A DNA stretch of 64,000 nt from an uncultured Allomuricauda sp. (GTDB taxonomy: Bacteria; Bacteroidota; Bacteroidia; Flavobacteriales; Flavobacteriaceae): NCBI RefSeq assembly GCF_947258355.1, contig NZ_CAMYIC010000062.1:1-64000 (forward strand), given 5' to 3'. The notes beneath the pieces were generated by a model that saw only the letters and a program-made list of their open reading frames with translations, did no database searches and was not told where the DNA came from. Within the stretch, counting starts at the first letter, position 1. Each line of letters opens with the position of its first letter. Made by a program: the position numbers and the translations under genes. Below, piece after piece: positions 48,343 through 56,545 of this stretch.

Positions 48343-50112
48343 ATGACCGATTTAAAAGGGTTTTATACCCATCAAAAGGATACATTTCAAAAGGAACTTC
48401 AGAGAGTAAAGAAAAAGCTATCAATTTTAGCAACGCTTCGACTATTGGTCTTTGTTGGTTTTTGGTTTTCGATTTATCTGTTTTGGGGCGCTATGGCTTT
48501 AGTTGTGGTACTGCCACTTTTAGTAGTGTTGTTTCTCTATTTGGTAACACGGTTCAGCAATGTGAAACGTCATAAAAAGTATTTGGAAAGACTTGTTGCC
48601 ATCAATACTAGGGAATTAGAAATCTTGAATCGCCGTTATCAAGATTTACCCGATGGGAAACAATTCTTGAAACCGGACCATCCCTATGCACAGGATTTGG
48701 ATATTTTTGGTAGAGGTTCTTTTTATCAGTATGCCAATCGCACCACTTTATTACAGGGCAAGGAGGTTTTTTCAGGTCTTTTATTGGACGGATATCCAAA
48801 GGATATAGCAAAAAAACAGGAAGCTATTAAAGAATTGGCCAAGCTTCCGGAATGGCGTCAGCATTTCTCCGCATTGGCAGGTGAGACCCAACCCAAAATA
48901 TCCCCAGACCTGGTCTCAGATTGGATGAAAAACCACAAACCCTTTATGCCCAAATGGGCGGGAATTGTGCCTCCAATTTTTACTTTGTTGTCAATCTTTG
49001 CCGTTGCTTTGGCTTTCATGGGTCTGGTACCAGAAAGCTTGGTCCTGTTTTGGTATTTTTTGGGTATTGGGGTTGTAGGTCGCTATGCAAAGAGAATAAT
49101 AGCATTTACCTCAAAAGTGTCCGAGGCCCAAGAAACCATCCAACAGCATCAACGTCTGATTTCCGAATTGGAAGAACATACATTTAGCTCTGAATTGTTA
49201 CAAGAGCTGCAAAAAAAGTTGATGGTTGAGGGTGAAACCACATCTAAAATATTAAAACGTTTTTCCCAAAGTATGACGATGTTGGAACAGCAATTCAACC
49301 TGATTGTTTCCATATTTGCACAGGGGCTTGGTCTTTACAGTATTTACTACGCCTTTAGGGTTGAGTCTTGGATTGGGAAATACGGACAAGAAGTGGAGGG
49401 CTGGTTTGCCACCATTGCCCAATTCGATGCCTACATCACTTTGGGAACCTATGCCTTTAACCATCCGGATCACACATATCCAACTTTGACAGAAGGTAAT
49501 ATGGTGCTGATTGGTAAAGAAGTTGGACACCCCTTGGTGGACCCTAAAAAAAATATATTGAACGATTTTGAAATACAAAAGGGGCGATTTTGTGTAGTCA
49601 CTGGGGCCAACATGGCTGGGAAAAGTACTTTTTTGCGCGCGATAGCCTTACAAATTGTGATGGCCAATATGGGCTTGCCAGTTAAGGGTAGGGAAGTGAA
49701 ATACAATCCCGTTCGATTGCTTACAAGTATGCGTTCTTCGGATTCTTTGGCGGATGAGACTTCGTATTTTTATGCCGAACTGAAACGTTTAAAGTATATC
49801 GTGGAGGAGTTGGAAAAGGATGATTGTTTTGTGATTCTTGACGAGATTTTGAAAGGAACCAACAGCGTGGACAAGGCGGAAGGTTCCAAAAAATTTGTGG
49901 AAAGATTGGTGAAAAACGGATCAACTGGGATGGTGGCCACCCACGATTTGAGCCTGTGTACCCTTGCTGACGAACTCCCCGAAGTGGAAAACCGGTATTT
50001 TGATGCGCAAATCGTGAATGGAGAATTGTTCTTCGACTATAAGTTCAAAGAAGGAGTCTGTCAAAATATGAACGCTTCTTTCCTGCTCAAAAATATGGGT
50101 ATTGTGGACTAA
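48343..50112 (+). CDS. Membrane-anchored MutS-like ATPase
   Basis: This 589-residue protein ends in the MutS ATPase domain (Walker A GANMAGKST at about 421, MRSSDSLADETSYFYAELKR, Walker B CFVILDEILKGTNS, and VATHDLSL). It lacks the mismatch-binding and connector domains. Instead it has two transmembrane pairs, one near residues 30-70 and one near 205-250, so the ATPase faces the cytoplasm from the inner membrane. A coiled-coil-like core region joins them. This is a known Bacteroidetes MutS-family variant, often annotated only as 'DNA mismatch repair protein', but its role is not mismatch repair as such. It overlaps the convergent DUF4407 gene by 4 nt. Confidence 0.85.
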   Translation: MTDLKGFYTHQKDTFQKELQRVKKKLSILATLRLLVFVGFWFSIYLFWGAMALVVVLPLLVVLFLYLVTRFSNVKRHKKYLERLVAINTRELEILNRRYQDLPDGKQFLKPDHPYAQDLDIFGRGSFYQYANRTTLLQGKEVFSGLLLDGYPKDIAKKQEAIKELAKLPEWRQHFSALAGETQPKISPDLVSDWMKNHKPFMPKWAGIVPPIFTLLSIFAVALAFMGLVPESLVLFWYFLGIGVVGRYAKRIIAFTSKVSEAQETIQQHQRLISELEEHTFSSELLQELQKKLMVEGETTSKILKRFSQSMTMLEQQFNLIVSIFAQGLGLYSIYYAFRVESWIGKYGQEVEGWFATIAQFDAYITLGTYAFNHPDHTYPTLTEGNMVLIGKEVGHPLVDPKKNILNDFEIQKGRFCVVTGANMAGKSTFLRAIALQIVMANMGLPVKGREVKYNPVRLLTSMRSSDSLADETSYFYAELKRLKYIVEELEKDDCFVILDEILKGTNSVDKAEGSKKFVERLVKNGSTGMVATHDLSLCTLADELPEVENRYFDAQIVNGELFFDYKFKEGVCQNMNASFLLKNMGIVD

Positions 50113-51209
50113 AGTCCCTTTACTTGCACATTGTGAAAAGAGTCGGCCTGTAAGCGGAGCAATTCCTCAGCCTTTTCCTTTTTGTAACGGTACAGTTCCT
50201 CTTCAGATTTGATGTCCGCATAGATTTGCTGGTTGAGTTCACCATCGGTAGACAATAGCAATTTACGCTGTTCCACTTTTTGTGTGACCCAGGTAGCGAC
50301 CACACTTTCTTGCTCTTCAAATTTGTAATCGTACTCACCTTTGGGAGCCAATAATTTGGCAATTATTGGAGCGGTTTCAATAGCTAAGAATAGTAAAAAG
50401 ATGAAAAAAGATGGAAACCATGGTAATTTGCCCAAGGCATTGATGCGCGCCATAAGGCCGTCAAACCCATCAATAATAGGTTGGGAATCCGCTACGGCAG
50501 TATTGTAATCTGTCTGTAAGGCAGCAATTTGTGCTTCAATGTTTTCAATTTTATTTCCGTTTGTTTCTTTTAAGGCATTGAGTTCTGCCAATGCTGCATC
50601 GTGCTTTTCCCGTTTTTCCTTGTATACAGGACCTTTGCCCAATAACCCCGTTCCTGCGGTACCTTCGGCTTCGGAAATATAGGTGTCGTAAAGTGCGTTG
50701 GTTTCTGCCTCCTTGGCTGTGGTTTCACTCTTGAGATTGGCAATATCCTGGTTAAGACTTTCAATTTTTGGGTTGTATTGAAGCGCCAATTGTTCCTTGT
50801 TGTTCAAGGTCATGGCATTTTTTTCCTCCAAGAGTACCTGATTGATTTCCTTTTCAAAAATCTTCATCTCCAAAGGTTTGGAAATCACCACGGCAATAAT
50901 CAAAGCCAATACGATCCTTGGTGCTGCTTGAAGTAATTCACCTTTAAAATTGTCCCTCTTTTTTATGGTGGAAACAATGTATCGGTCCAAGTTGAAAATG
51001 AGGAGACCCCAAATAAAGCCAAAGAAAATGGATGTATAAATATTATCGAAAACGGTATAAAGGGCATAGCCCGAAGCGATAAATGCCATTACGGCCGTGA
51101 AAAATACAGTGGCGCCAATGCCTGCGTATTTATTGCGTTCCCCATTGGAACATGTTTCTAAAATTTGGGTGTCCGCGCCCGAGCAGAAAATAAAAAAGCG
51201 TTGTAACAT
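50109..51209 (-). CDS. DUF4407 domain-containing membrane protein
   Basis: This 366-residue protein has a paired transmembrane region (about 35-75), another near 90-110 (LLQAAPRIVLALIIAVVISKPLE), a long coiled coil (about 120-250), and a final hydrophobic segment (about 265-285, PSFFIFLLFLAIETAPIIAKLLA). This is the DUF4407 layout; the function is unknown. The coiled coil probably lies outside the cytoplasm. It overlaps the MutS-like gene tail to tail by 4 nt; no functional link is implied by that alone. Confidence 0.9.
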   Translation of the reverse strand: MLQRFFIFCSGADTQILETCSNGERNKYAGIGATVFFTAVMAFIASGYALYTVFDNIYTSIFFGFIWGLLIFNLDRYIVSTIKKRDNFKGELLQAAPRIVLALIIAVVISKPLEMKIFEKEINQVLLEEKNAMTLNNKEQLALQYNPKIESLNQDIANLKSETTAKEAETNALYDTYISEAEGTAGTGLLGKGPVYKEKREKHDAALAELNALKETNGNKIENIEAQIAALQTDYNTAVADSQPIIDGFDGLMARINALGKLPWFPSFFIFLLFLAIETAPIIAKLLAPKGEYDYKFEEQESVVATWVTQKVEQRKLLLSTDGELNQQIYADIKSEEELYRYKKEKAEELLRLQADSFHNVQVKGL

Positions 51210-51268
51210 AATGTGTTCTCTTTGATTGATAGGATATTAGAACGTGGTTTTAGGTGATTTGTTACATG

Positions 51269-51292
51269 AAAAGCCCCGATTTCGGGGCTTTT
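51269..51292 (-). terminator. Intrinsic terminator after the second M56 gene
   Basis: AAAAGCCCCGA/TCGGGGCTTTT forms a perfect stem 24 nt after the M56 stop on the minus strand, with T-rich sequence after it. It also separates that operon from the DUF4407 gene downstream. Confidence 0.82.
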
Positions 51293-51315
51293 AACAATTT
51301 TTAAGTCACAGAAAC

Positions 51316-53043
51316 TTAATTTTCGATGACAACAGGTTCAGTGGATAGTTTTACTATAGGATTGGTTCCATTGGCTTCCCTAGCATCAATATTTATGTGT
51401 TGATTTTTTTGAACCACCTCAATGGCTTTTTTGCCTGATATTTCTTTTCCGTTCAAGGTGAAACTTGCTCCTTTTGCCACCATTTTTTTAATGTGCTCAA
51501 TGGGTTTTGGTGGTACCGGCTTCACTGGTGGTGCCGGTGGCACATTGGGTGCTTTGGCTTTTACTTCATTTACGCTTTTCAGGGCTGAAGAAGGCATTGG
51601 GGGCTTTGTTGCATCTGGCGCCGGTGGCGGTGTAGGAAAATTGGGAAACGGTTCAGCGTCTGCACGCTGTTTTTTGGACATTTTACCGTAAATCACCTTT
51701 AATCGCATCACCTCACTCTTTTTAATGGTCATGTGGTCACGATCCATGTTATTGTACTTTTTGGCCAGGGCATTGTATTCCTTCATTTCCTCTCTGGTGG
51801 CACTTTGTTGTGATTGTAATTTGTTGTCAACCACGGTCATTTTATTGGCATTTAATAAGGTCGTTGTTGAGGAGATCGGAACATTTTCTTTGAACTGAGC
51901 TTTATCCATAACTACCTCCTCTGCGAATACTTCAATTAAATCAATCCCCGTTGTTCTTATTACTTGGGATAAATCTGTTAGGGTGTTGTAATGTACAGGT
52001 TGAAGCGCATTGATTTCAACTTTGGTTTTTGTGGCATCATACCTTTGCAGGTAGTTTTGCTTTAGAATTTCCGGGATTTCATTAAAATGAAAATCTTTAT
52101 TTCCCAATGCCACATTGCCGTTTTCAAGAAGGTCCATTTTAATGATTTGGTCAAAAGAACCTTCTCTTTCAATTTGACGATGTTCACTAAACCCAAATAG
52201 CAATAGGGCCGTAAGTGGTAGAAGCAAAAAGCTTCTAAATACAATTGATTTTTTTGATGTGTTTGTTTTCATGACTGTGAAACGTTTTTTGATTGATGAA
52301 TAATTAATGGCATTTGCAATGCCGATCGACTGATGTTTATTAAAGCTATCGTGTGATAAGTACGATAATAATGCATTTTGATATTGTACACGATCTTGAC
52401 TGCTATTTACGACTGCTTGGTCGGCCAAGAACTCGTGATTTAATTTGATACTGGATTTTAATAGATATATGAGAGGGTTGAACCAAAGGATGACCTGGGC
52501 CAGTTCAATCAATAAAATATCCAAGCTGTGTCTTTGTTTGGCATGGGTCTCCTCGTGGAGCAACACTTCTTCTGGAATATTGCGGTCCTCATATTGTCTT
52601 TTGTTCAAAAATATATAGCAGAAAAAGGTATGGGGAGGAATGGGCTGTCCCATCAAAACACGTGTGGTCGATTTCTCCTTTAATTTTGGATTTTTATGGA
52701 TGCGATACCCAATCTGTCCCAGATTTTTGAAAAAGCGGAGCGCAAATACAACTACACCGAGCGCATATATCCCCCATAAAATTTCGCTCCATTCCCTTTC
52801 TGTTGCTTCAACCATAGGTTGAGAAGATTTACCAATGTCCGTAACCGTATTTATTAGGGCAGTGCTTTGAGCGACCTCTACATATTCTACAAAAACAATG
52901 TTCGGGATAATTAGAGCGGCCAGCAAGGCTCCTAGAAGATAAAAGCGTTTAAAATGATGCACGCTTTCATTTTCCAGTATCAGTTTGTAAAACGCTAGGA
53001 AAATGGCGAGACATGCGGTCGATTTTATAAGAAAGACTAACAT
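51316..53043 (-). CDS. M56 family metallopeptidase sensor (BlaR1-like), second copy
   Basis: This 575-residue protein has N-terminal transmembrane helices (near 1-20 and 35-53), the zinc peptidase motif LHEETHAKQRHSLD (HExxH, about residue 165), a membrane segment around 268-285 and a long periplasmic tail. The tail includes a proline-rich stretch (about 470-525, PPAPDATKPPMPSS) and ends NGTNPIVKLSTEPVV. It lacks the TonB_C domains of the first sensor. It lies 2 nt after its BlaI partner and would respond to an unknown envelope signal. A terminator follows. Confidence 0.9.
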   Translation of the reverse strand: MLVFLIKSTACLAIFLAFYKLILENESVHHFKRFYLLGALLAALIIPNIVFVEYVEVAQSTALINTVTDIGKSSQPMVEATEREWSEILWGIYALGVVVFALRFFKNLGQIGYRIHKNPKLKEKSTTRVLMGQPIPPHTFFCYIFLNKRQYEDRNIPEEVLLHEETHAKQRHSLDILLIELAQVILWFNPLIYLLKSSIKLNHEFLADQAVVNSSQDRVQYQNALLSYLSHDSFNKHQSIGIANAINYSSIKKRFTVMKTNTSKKSIVFRSFLLLPLTALLLFGFSEHRQIEREGSFDQIIKMDLLENGNVALGNKDFHFNEIPEILKQNYLQRYDATKTKVEINALQPVHYNTLTDLSQVIRTTGIDLIEVFAEEVVMDKAQFKENVPISSTTTLLNANKMTVVDNKLQSQQSATREEMKEYNALAKKYNNMDRDHMTIKKSEVMRLKVIYGKMSKKQRADAEPFPNFPTPPPAPDATKPPMPSSALKSVNEVKAKAPNVPPAPPVKPVPPKPIEHIKKMVAKGASFTLNGKEISGKKAIEVVQKNQHINIDAREANGTNPIVKLSTEPVVIEN

Positions 53044-53045
53044 AA

Positions 53046-53411
53046 TTACTTCTTTTTGATTTCGTTGTCTATCAATTTTTTCAATTCCTCCAATTCTGAC
53101 TTGCTCAAATTTGTCTCTTGGGTAAAGAAGGAGGCAAACTGACTGGCGCTATCATTAAAAAAGTTTTTTATGAGGCCGTTCACTTGCTTCGCAAAATAGT
53201 CCTTCTTTTTTACCAGCGGATAATATTCTCTGCTTCTGCCAATACTGTTGTAGGCAATAAATCCTTTGTCCGCTATGCGTTTTAGAAGAGTGGCTACCGT
53301 TGTGGTCGCTGGTTTGGGTTCGGGGTAGGCATCCAATATGTCCTTCATGTAGGCCTTTTTTAGTTTCCAAACAATGTTCATTAACTCCTCTTCCGATTTT
53401 GACAACTGCAT
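53046..53411 (-). CDS. BlaI/MecI/CopY family repressor, second copy
   Basis: This 121-residue repressor reads MQLSKSEEELMNIVWKLKKAYMKDILDAYPEPKPATTTVATLLKRIADKGFIAYNS, the BlaI winged helix. The open frame extends 12 codons to 53447, but that part covers an operator and the promoter, so the start is placed at 53411. It precedes its M56 partner by 2 nt. Two palindromic operators stand upstream. Target genes other than its own operon are unknown. Confidence 0.92.
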   Translation of the reverse strand: MQLSKSEEELMNIVWKLKKAYMKDILDAYPEPKPATTTVATLLKRIADKGFIAYNSIGRSREYYPLVKKKDYFAKQVNGLIKNFFNDSASQFASFFTQETNLSKSELEELKKLIDNEIKKK

Positions 53412-53434
53412 TTTAGATGCTTTTTTAGAATTGC

Positions 53435-53480
53435 GTTCTACAAACATAGAATAAAAATTATAATTCTACAAATGTAGAAT
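53435..53480 (-). promoter_or_regulatory. Two BlaI-type operators that contain the promoter
   Basis: A perfect 18-bp palindrome ATTCTACA-AA-TGTAGAAT (53463-53480) and an imperfect copy (53435-53452) lie before the second blaI. Each contains a TACA-type half-site as in known BlaI operators. On the minus strand a TTTG (53472-53469) in the first and TATGTTTG (53448-53441) in the second stand 20 nt apart, a canonical -33/-7 pair. The repressor would therefore cover both promoter elements. Confidence 0.8.
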
Positions 53481-53527
53481 ATGTTTTAATGTCCTAAAAT
53501 GTTAAGTTTGCCGTCAAATCAAACATT

Positions 53528-54106
53528 ATGGGATTACTGGAGGACTTACAAGAACGAAGTGGAAATACCTGCGAACTATGCGGAACAACTGATAATTTGC
53601 AGGTATATGAAGTTCCTCCAGTTTCTACCGGTGGGGTCGATGGTTCTATTATAGCTTGTTCCACTTGCATTGACCAAATAGAAAATCCAGATAATACGGA
53701 TGCCAACCACTGGCGTTGTTTAAACGATAGTATGTGGAGCGAGCATGACACCGTAAAAGTGGTCGCATGGCGTATGCTGAACAGATTAAAATCCGAAGGA
53801 TGGCCCCAGGACCTTTTGGATATGATGTATTTGGAAGATGAAGCGCTTGAGTGGGCCAAAGCTACTGGAGAAGGGGAAGAAGAAGGTGAAAAAATAATCC
53901 ACCGCGATGTAAACGGCAATATTTTGGAGAATGGGGATAGCGTGGTGCTGGTAAAAGACTTAAAAGTAAAAGGTTCCAGCATGGTCGCAAAACAGGGAAC
54001 CGCCGTTAGACGGATTTCCCTGGATCACGAAAATGCTGAATATATTGAAGGCAAGGTAGATGGTCAACAAATTGTTATAATCACCAAATACGTTAAAAAA
54101 CTCTAG
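53528..54106 (+). CDS. PhnA family zinc-ribbon protein
   Basis: This 192-residue protein has four cysteines in two CxxC pairs (15/18 and 44/47) forming a zinc ribbon, and ends with a PhnA C-terminal domain (GNILENGDSVVLVKDLKVKGSS...GTAVRRISLDHENAEYIEGKVDGQQIVIITKYVKK). Despite the name it is not clearly tied to phosphonate use; the family is of uncertain function. It is divergent from the second blaI, whose operators lie in the shared upstream region, so BlaI could also affect it; this is inference. It overlaps the convergent M20 gene by 4 nt. Confidence 0.87.
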   Translation: MGLLEDLQERSGNTCELCGTTDNLQVYEVPPVSTGGVDGSIIACSTCIDQIENPDNTDANHWRCLNDSMWSEHDTVKVVAWRMLNRLKSEGWPQDLLDMMYLEDEALEWAKATGEGEEEGEKIIHRDVNGNILENGDSVVLVKDLKVKGSSMVAKQGTAVRRISLDHENAEYIEGKVDGQQIVIITKYVKKL

Positions 54107-55491
54107 GCCTTCATCTCTGTATAATATTTGTAGAAATAAGGGATGGTCTCAATTCCCTTTAAAAAATTCCAAACACCGAAATGTTCATTCGGGGAGTGGA
54201 TGGCATCGCTGTCCAATCCAAAGCCCAGTAAAATAGTTTTACTATCGAAAACATTTTCAAAAAGGGCAACAATCGGTATACTGCCTCCGGTTCGTTGTGG
54301 AACCGGTGTTTTTCCAAAGGTGGTTTCCATAGCCTTGGAAGCAGCTTGGTAACCATCACTTTCAATAGGGGTTACATAGGCCTGACCTCCATGGTGGGGA
54401 GTTACTTTTACTTTTACACTTTTTGGTGCAAGGGATTTAAAATGTTTGGTGAATAAACCGGTAATCTCGTGCCAATCTTGGTCTGGCACCAATCGCATGG
54501 AGATTTTGGCGTAGGCTTTACTGGCTATTACTGTTTTTGCACCTTCGCCCATGTAACCTCCCCAGATACCGTTAACATCCAATGTAGGTCTAATACCGAA
54601 TCGTTCTGTTGTGGTATACCCCTTTTCACCATGTACATCATCAATATCCAATGATTTTTTGTAGGCCTCCAAATTAAAAGGTGCCTTGGCCATTTCGGCA
54701 CGTTCATCATCTGGGATAACTTGGACCTTATCATAAAAACCAGGAATGGTTATATGGTTGTCCTCATCATGAAGCTCAGCGATCATTTTAGCCAAAACGT
54801 TGATGGGGTTAGGTGCAGCACCACCATAAATACCCGAGTGCAGGTCACGGTTGGCTCCAGTTACTTCTACTTCCACATAACTCAACCCACGTAATCCCGT
54901 AGTAATGGATGGCGTGTCATTGGCTATCATTCCAGTATCCGAAATTAAAATGATGTCATTTTTAAACTTTTCGCTGTTCTCCTTTAGGAAATCTTCCAAA
55001 CTATCGCTACCCACTTCTTCTTCACCTTCAATCATAAATTTCACATTACAGGGCAAGGTGTTGTTCTTGATCATATATTCAACAGCTTTGACGTGCATAA
55101 AAAACTGGCCCTTGTCATCGCAGGCCCCTCGGGCAAAAATGGCTCCATCGGGGTGTAGTTCTGTTTTTTTGATTACGGGCTCAAAAGGAGGAGAGGTCCA
55201 TAAATCCATAGGGTCTGGTGGTTGTACATCGTAATGTCCATAAACCAAAACTGTGGGTAAATTGGGGTCGATGATCTTGTCGCCATACACCACTGGATAG
55301 CCCTTGGTTCCACAAATCTCTGTGTTTTCGCAACCTGCATCGTCCAAAGATTTTTTAACGGCCTTTGCCGCAGCTAAAACATCTTTCGAATACGCTGGGT
55401 CTGCGCTAATGGAGGGGATTTTTAAGAGGTCGATCAACTCGTTGATAAATCTGTCTTTGTTGGTACTGATGTAATTATTTATGTCTTCCAT
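54103..55491 (-). CDS. M20 family dipeptidase
   Basis: This 462-residue metallopeptidase has the M20 features VYGHYDVQPPDPMDLW, FARGACDDKGQ and EGEEEVGSDSLEDFL with metal-binding His, Asp and Glu, and a dimerisation domain (about 190-350). It would hydrolyse dipeptides, possibly carnosine-like, in the cytoplasm. The N-terminus has no signal peptide. It overlaps the convergent PhnA gene by 4 nt. Length is typical. Confidence 0.92.
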   Translation of the reverse strand: MEDINNYISTNKDRFINELIDLLKIPSISADPAYSKDVLAAAKAVKKSLDDAGCENTEICGTKGYPVVYGDKIIDPNLPTVLVYGHYDVQPPDPMDLWTSPPFEPVIKKTELHPDGAIFARGACDDKGQFFMHVKAVEYMIKNNTLPCNVKFMIEGEEEVGSDSLEDFLKENSEKFKNDIILISDTGMIANDTPSITTGLRGLSYVEVEVTGANRDLHSGIYGGAAPNPINVLAKMIAELHDEDNHITIPGFYDKVQVIPDDERAEMAKAPFNLEAYKKSLDIDDVHGEKGYTTTERFGIRPTLDVNGIWGGYMGEGAKTVIASKAYAKISMRLVPDQDWHEITGLFTKHFKSLAPKSVKVKVTPHHGGQAYVTPIESDGYQAASKAMETTFGKTPVPQRTGGSIPIVALFENVFDSKTILLGFGLDSDAIHSPNEHFGVWNFLKGIETIPYFYKYYTEMKA

Positions 55492-55547
55492 ATATGTATT
55501 AAAAAGGACACTAAAAGTACAAAAAACAAGTTTTTAAAGAGAGTACA

Positions 55548-55577
55548 TTTGCAAATCGGAAAATTGATTTATATTTG
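55548..55577 (+). promoter_or_regulatory. Promoter of tRNA-Leu (TTTG-N18-TATATTTG)
   Basis: TTTG (55548-55551) and TATATTTG (55570-55577) are 18 nt apart, 12 nt before the tRNA 5' end. Confidence 0.75.
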
Positions 55578-55588
55578 CACTCCATTTC

Positions 55589-55670
55589 GCGGGTGTGGTG
55601 GAATTGGTAGACACGCTAGACTTAGGATCTAGTGCCGCAAGGCGTGGGGGTTCGACTCCCTTCACCCGCA
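55589..55670 (+). tRNA. tRNA-Leu (anticodon TAG)
   Basis: An 82-nt class II cloverleaf: acceptor GCGGGTG/CACCCGC with discriminator A, anticodon loop CTTAGGA giving TAG, a long variable arm (TGCCGCAAGGCGT) and T arm GGGGTTCGACTCCC. CCA is not encoded. It has its own promoter and terminator. Confidence 0.96.
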
Positions 55671-55675
55671 CAAAA

Positions 55676-55704
55676 AAGCTCCTCAAATTTTGAGGAGCTT
55701 TTTT
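55676..55704 (+). terminator. Intrinsic terminator after tRNA-Leu
   Basis: AAGCTCCTCA/TGAGGAGCTT forms a perfect stem followed by a T-run, 5 nt after the tRNA. Confidence 0.88.
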
Positions 55705-56074
55705 ATTTTGCGGATTTCTTTAGCATATCATTCTTGGCCCTTCTTTATAATTCTAAATTCAAAAGTAGTTACCGTTTCAATTTTTTTATAAAAACCCATC
55801 AAAAAAGCAAATAATGATTATTAATCAATTTAATTATTGATTTTTTGCTAAAATAAGAGAATAATTATAAATTTATAATAACAGGTGTAGGAAAAAGTTC
55901 CCAATTAGTAATACTGAAGAATTTTGTTGAAAGCAATATAATCGTTATTGCTTTAGGATTTTTTTGCAATAAAATGTTACAATTTCAGTTCTAATTACTG
56001 CAAAATATTGATATTTGTCAATTTTTGGACTAAGAAACCAAACTGAAACTAACTAAAACTTAAGGCCAACTGCT
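55705..56074 (+). other. AT-rich spacer before the response regulator, with a terminator-like hairpin
   Basis: No gene is seen in these 370 nt. AAAGCAATA (55930-55938) pairs with TATTGCTTT (55946-55954), and seven T follow at 55959-55965. A weaker inverted repeat AATCAAT/ATTGATT lies near 55823-55842. The hairpin could terminate a short unseen transcript. A degenerate -7 box GATATTTG is at 56010-56017, about 58 nt before the response-regulator start. Confidence 0.4.
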
Positions 56075-56464
56075 ATGTACAAGGAAATATATTTGGTCGA
56101 TGATGAAGACCTCGTAAACACGGTGAATGCGATTCACTTTAGAAGAATGGGAATGGAAGATAGGGTTAAAAGCTTTACCAACCCTGAATTGGCCCTGGAC
56201 GACCTCAGGTATAGAGATGACCCAAAAACCAAGACACTTATCCTGTTGGATATCAATATGCCGGAAATGAGCGGCTTTGAATTTTTGGAGTTTATGATGC
56301 TGGAGGATTTCCCGGAATCCAACGAAGTTCTCTTGGTAACTTCTTCTGAGGCCGAAGCGGATAAGGATGAAGCTGAAAAGTATGGAAAGTACGTTAAAGA
56401 ATTCATTACCAAACCGTTGAAAATTGAACATTTAGAAGATTACTTACAGAGTAATAGTAAATAG
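56075..56464 (+). CDS. Response regulator receiver protein (single domain)
   Basis: This 129-residue protein is a lone receiver domain. Acidic pocket residues D9, D10 and E11 (VDDED), phosphoacceptor D59 (LILLDINMPEMSG), Thr/Ser 89-91 (VTSS) and K113 (TKPLK) are all present. It has no output domain, so it acts by protein contact. It precedes a PAS histidine kinase by 81 nt on the same strand, so the two may form a signalling pair. Confidence 0.93.
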   Translation: MYKEIYLVDDEDLVNTVNAIHFRRMGMEDRVKSFTNPELALDDLRYRDDPKTKTLILLDINMPEMSGFEFLEFMMLEDFPESNEVLLVTSSEAEADKDEAEKYGKYVKEFITKPLKIEHLEDYLQSNSK

Positions 56465-56545
56465 GATTGTAATCTTTTATTGAAATAAATCCATAGTTCT
56501 CCCATACCACAAGTCCTATAATTTATTTGGATAAATTTTTAGCCC

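Noticed and set aside
55632..55814. Open reading frame of 60 codons on the plus strand
   Set aside because: It starts inside tRNA-Leu and passes its terminator, so it is an artefact.
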